Shown here: positions 6,509 to 6,711 of the stretch, one piece after another
Layout of the letters: the number at the start of each line of letters is the position of its first letter
How positions within the stretch are numbered: position 1 is the stretch's first letter
NCBI GenBank assembly: GCA_031254095.1
Contig: JAIRVC010000156.1
Span: 1-6,711 of the forward strand
Source of the DNA: Acidobacteriota bacterium
Lineage (GTDB): Bacteria > Acidobacteriota > UBA6911
Reading direction: 5' to 3'
Length of the DNA: 6,711 nucleotides
Notes under the pieces: model-generated
Seen by the model: the letters and a program-made list of their open reading frames with translations, nothing else
Told to the model about the DNA's origin: nothing
Databases searched by the model: none
Made by a program: the position numbers and the translations under genes

Positions 6509-6711
6509 ATGGCGGAAGGTCTTGTGCTTGTCATCGACGACGAAAAGGATTTGCTTGAACTTGTGCGTTACAACCTTGAAAAAGAAGGTTATCAGGTAAA
6601 GACGGCGGAAGACGGCGAAACCGGGCTGGACGCCGCCCTGCGCGAACTTCCGGATATTGTTATCGTTGACCTTATGCTGCCCGGGATCGATGGGCTGGAC
6701 GTGTGCCGCCG
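6509..6711 (+). CDS. Response regulator receiver domain, PhoB/OmpR-like, 5' end only
   Basis: Sixty-seven codons of a two-component response regulator are visible before the window ends. The receiver domain shows the acidic pair Asp10-Asp11 in VLVIDDE, and Asp54 in IVDLMLPGIDG as the predicted phosphorylation site. The sequence up to LDVCR is what PhoB/OmpR-type regulators look like, but the output domain is beyond the edge, so a DNA-binding role is family-based inference. The ATG at 6509 has a strong GGGAGG (6495-6500) 8 nt upstream. It is transcribed away from the exporter operon, so the two share the 141-nt intergenic region. Whether it controls the exporter or is an unrelated neighbour (for instance a regulator followed by its kinase) cannot be decided from this window. 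Confidence 0.92.
   Translation, partial: MAEGLVLVIDDEKDLLELVRYNLEKEGYQVKTAEDGETGLDAALRELPDIVIVDLMLPGIDGLDVCR

Overview
The window is almost fully coding. It holds four minus-strand genes reading right to left in one tight row, and the 5' end of a divergent plus-strand gene at the right edge. In transcription order the minus-strand row is: an HlyD/CvaA-type membrane fusion protein (6367-5054); a CvaB/RaxB-type ABC exporter with an N-terminal C39 peptidase (5053-2912); a free-standing AMP-forming acyl ligase (2919-1306); and a second AMP-forming ligase of a different subgroup (1271 to beyond base 1, so its C-terminus is cut off). The junctions are a 0-nt TAG/ATG abutment, an 8-nt overlap and a 34-nt gap, so this is very probably one operon that continues to the left.

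Across a 141-nt divergent intergenic region (6368-6508) lies the start of a response regulator receiver domain of the OmpR/PhoB type (6509 to beyond 6711). The divergent region carries a near-perfect palindrome and an AT-rich stretch. It must contain the promoter of the regulator and probably that of the exporter operon.

Organism: the paired CvaA-like adaptor and CvaB-like C39 exporter are typical of two-membrane bacteria, where they work with a TolC-like outer-membrane channel, so a Gram-negative is likely. Base composition looks moderate (around half G+C), with frequent GCG and GGC codons as well as ATA and AAA. Shine-Dalgarno sites are clear. I cannot name the phylum. No rRNA, tRNA, CRISPR or insertion sequence is visible.

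How the genes may work together: the exporter should cut a double-glycine-type leader from a small peptide with its C39 domain and push the product through the fusion protein across the envelope. The two ligases would each activate a carboxylic acid as an acyl-adenylate and pass it to CoA or a carrier protein. Their tight coupling to a peptide exporter suggests a biosynthetic cluster for a secreted, possibly acylated or hybrid peptide or other small product. This is inference: no precursor peptide, carrier protein or acyltransferase is in the window, and those would have to lie outside it, most likely to the left.
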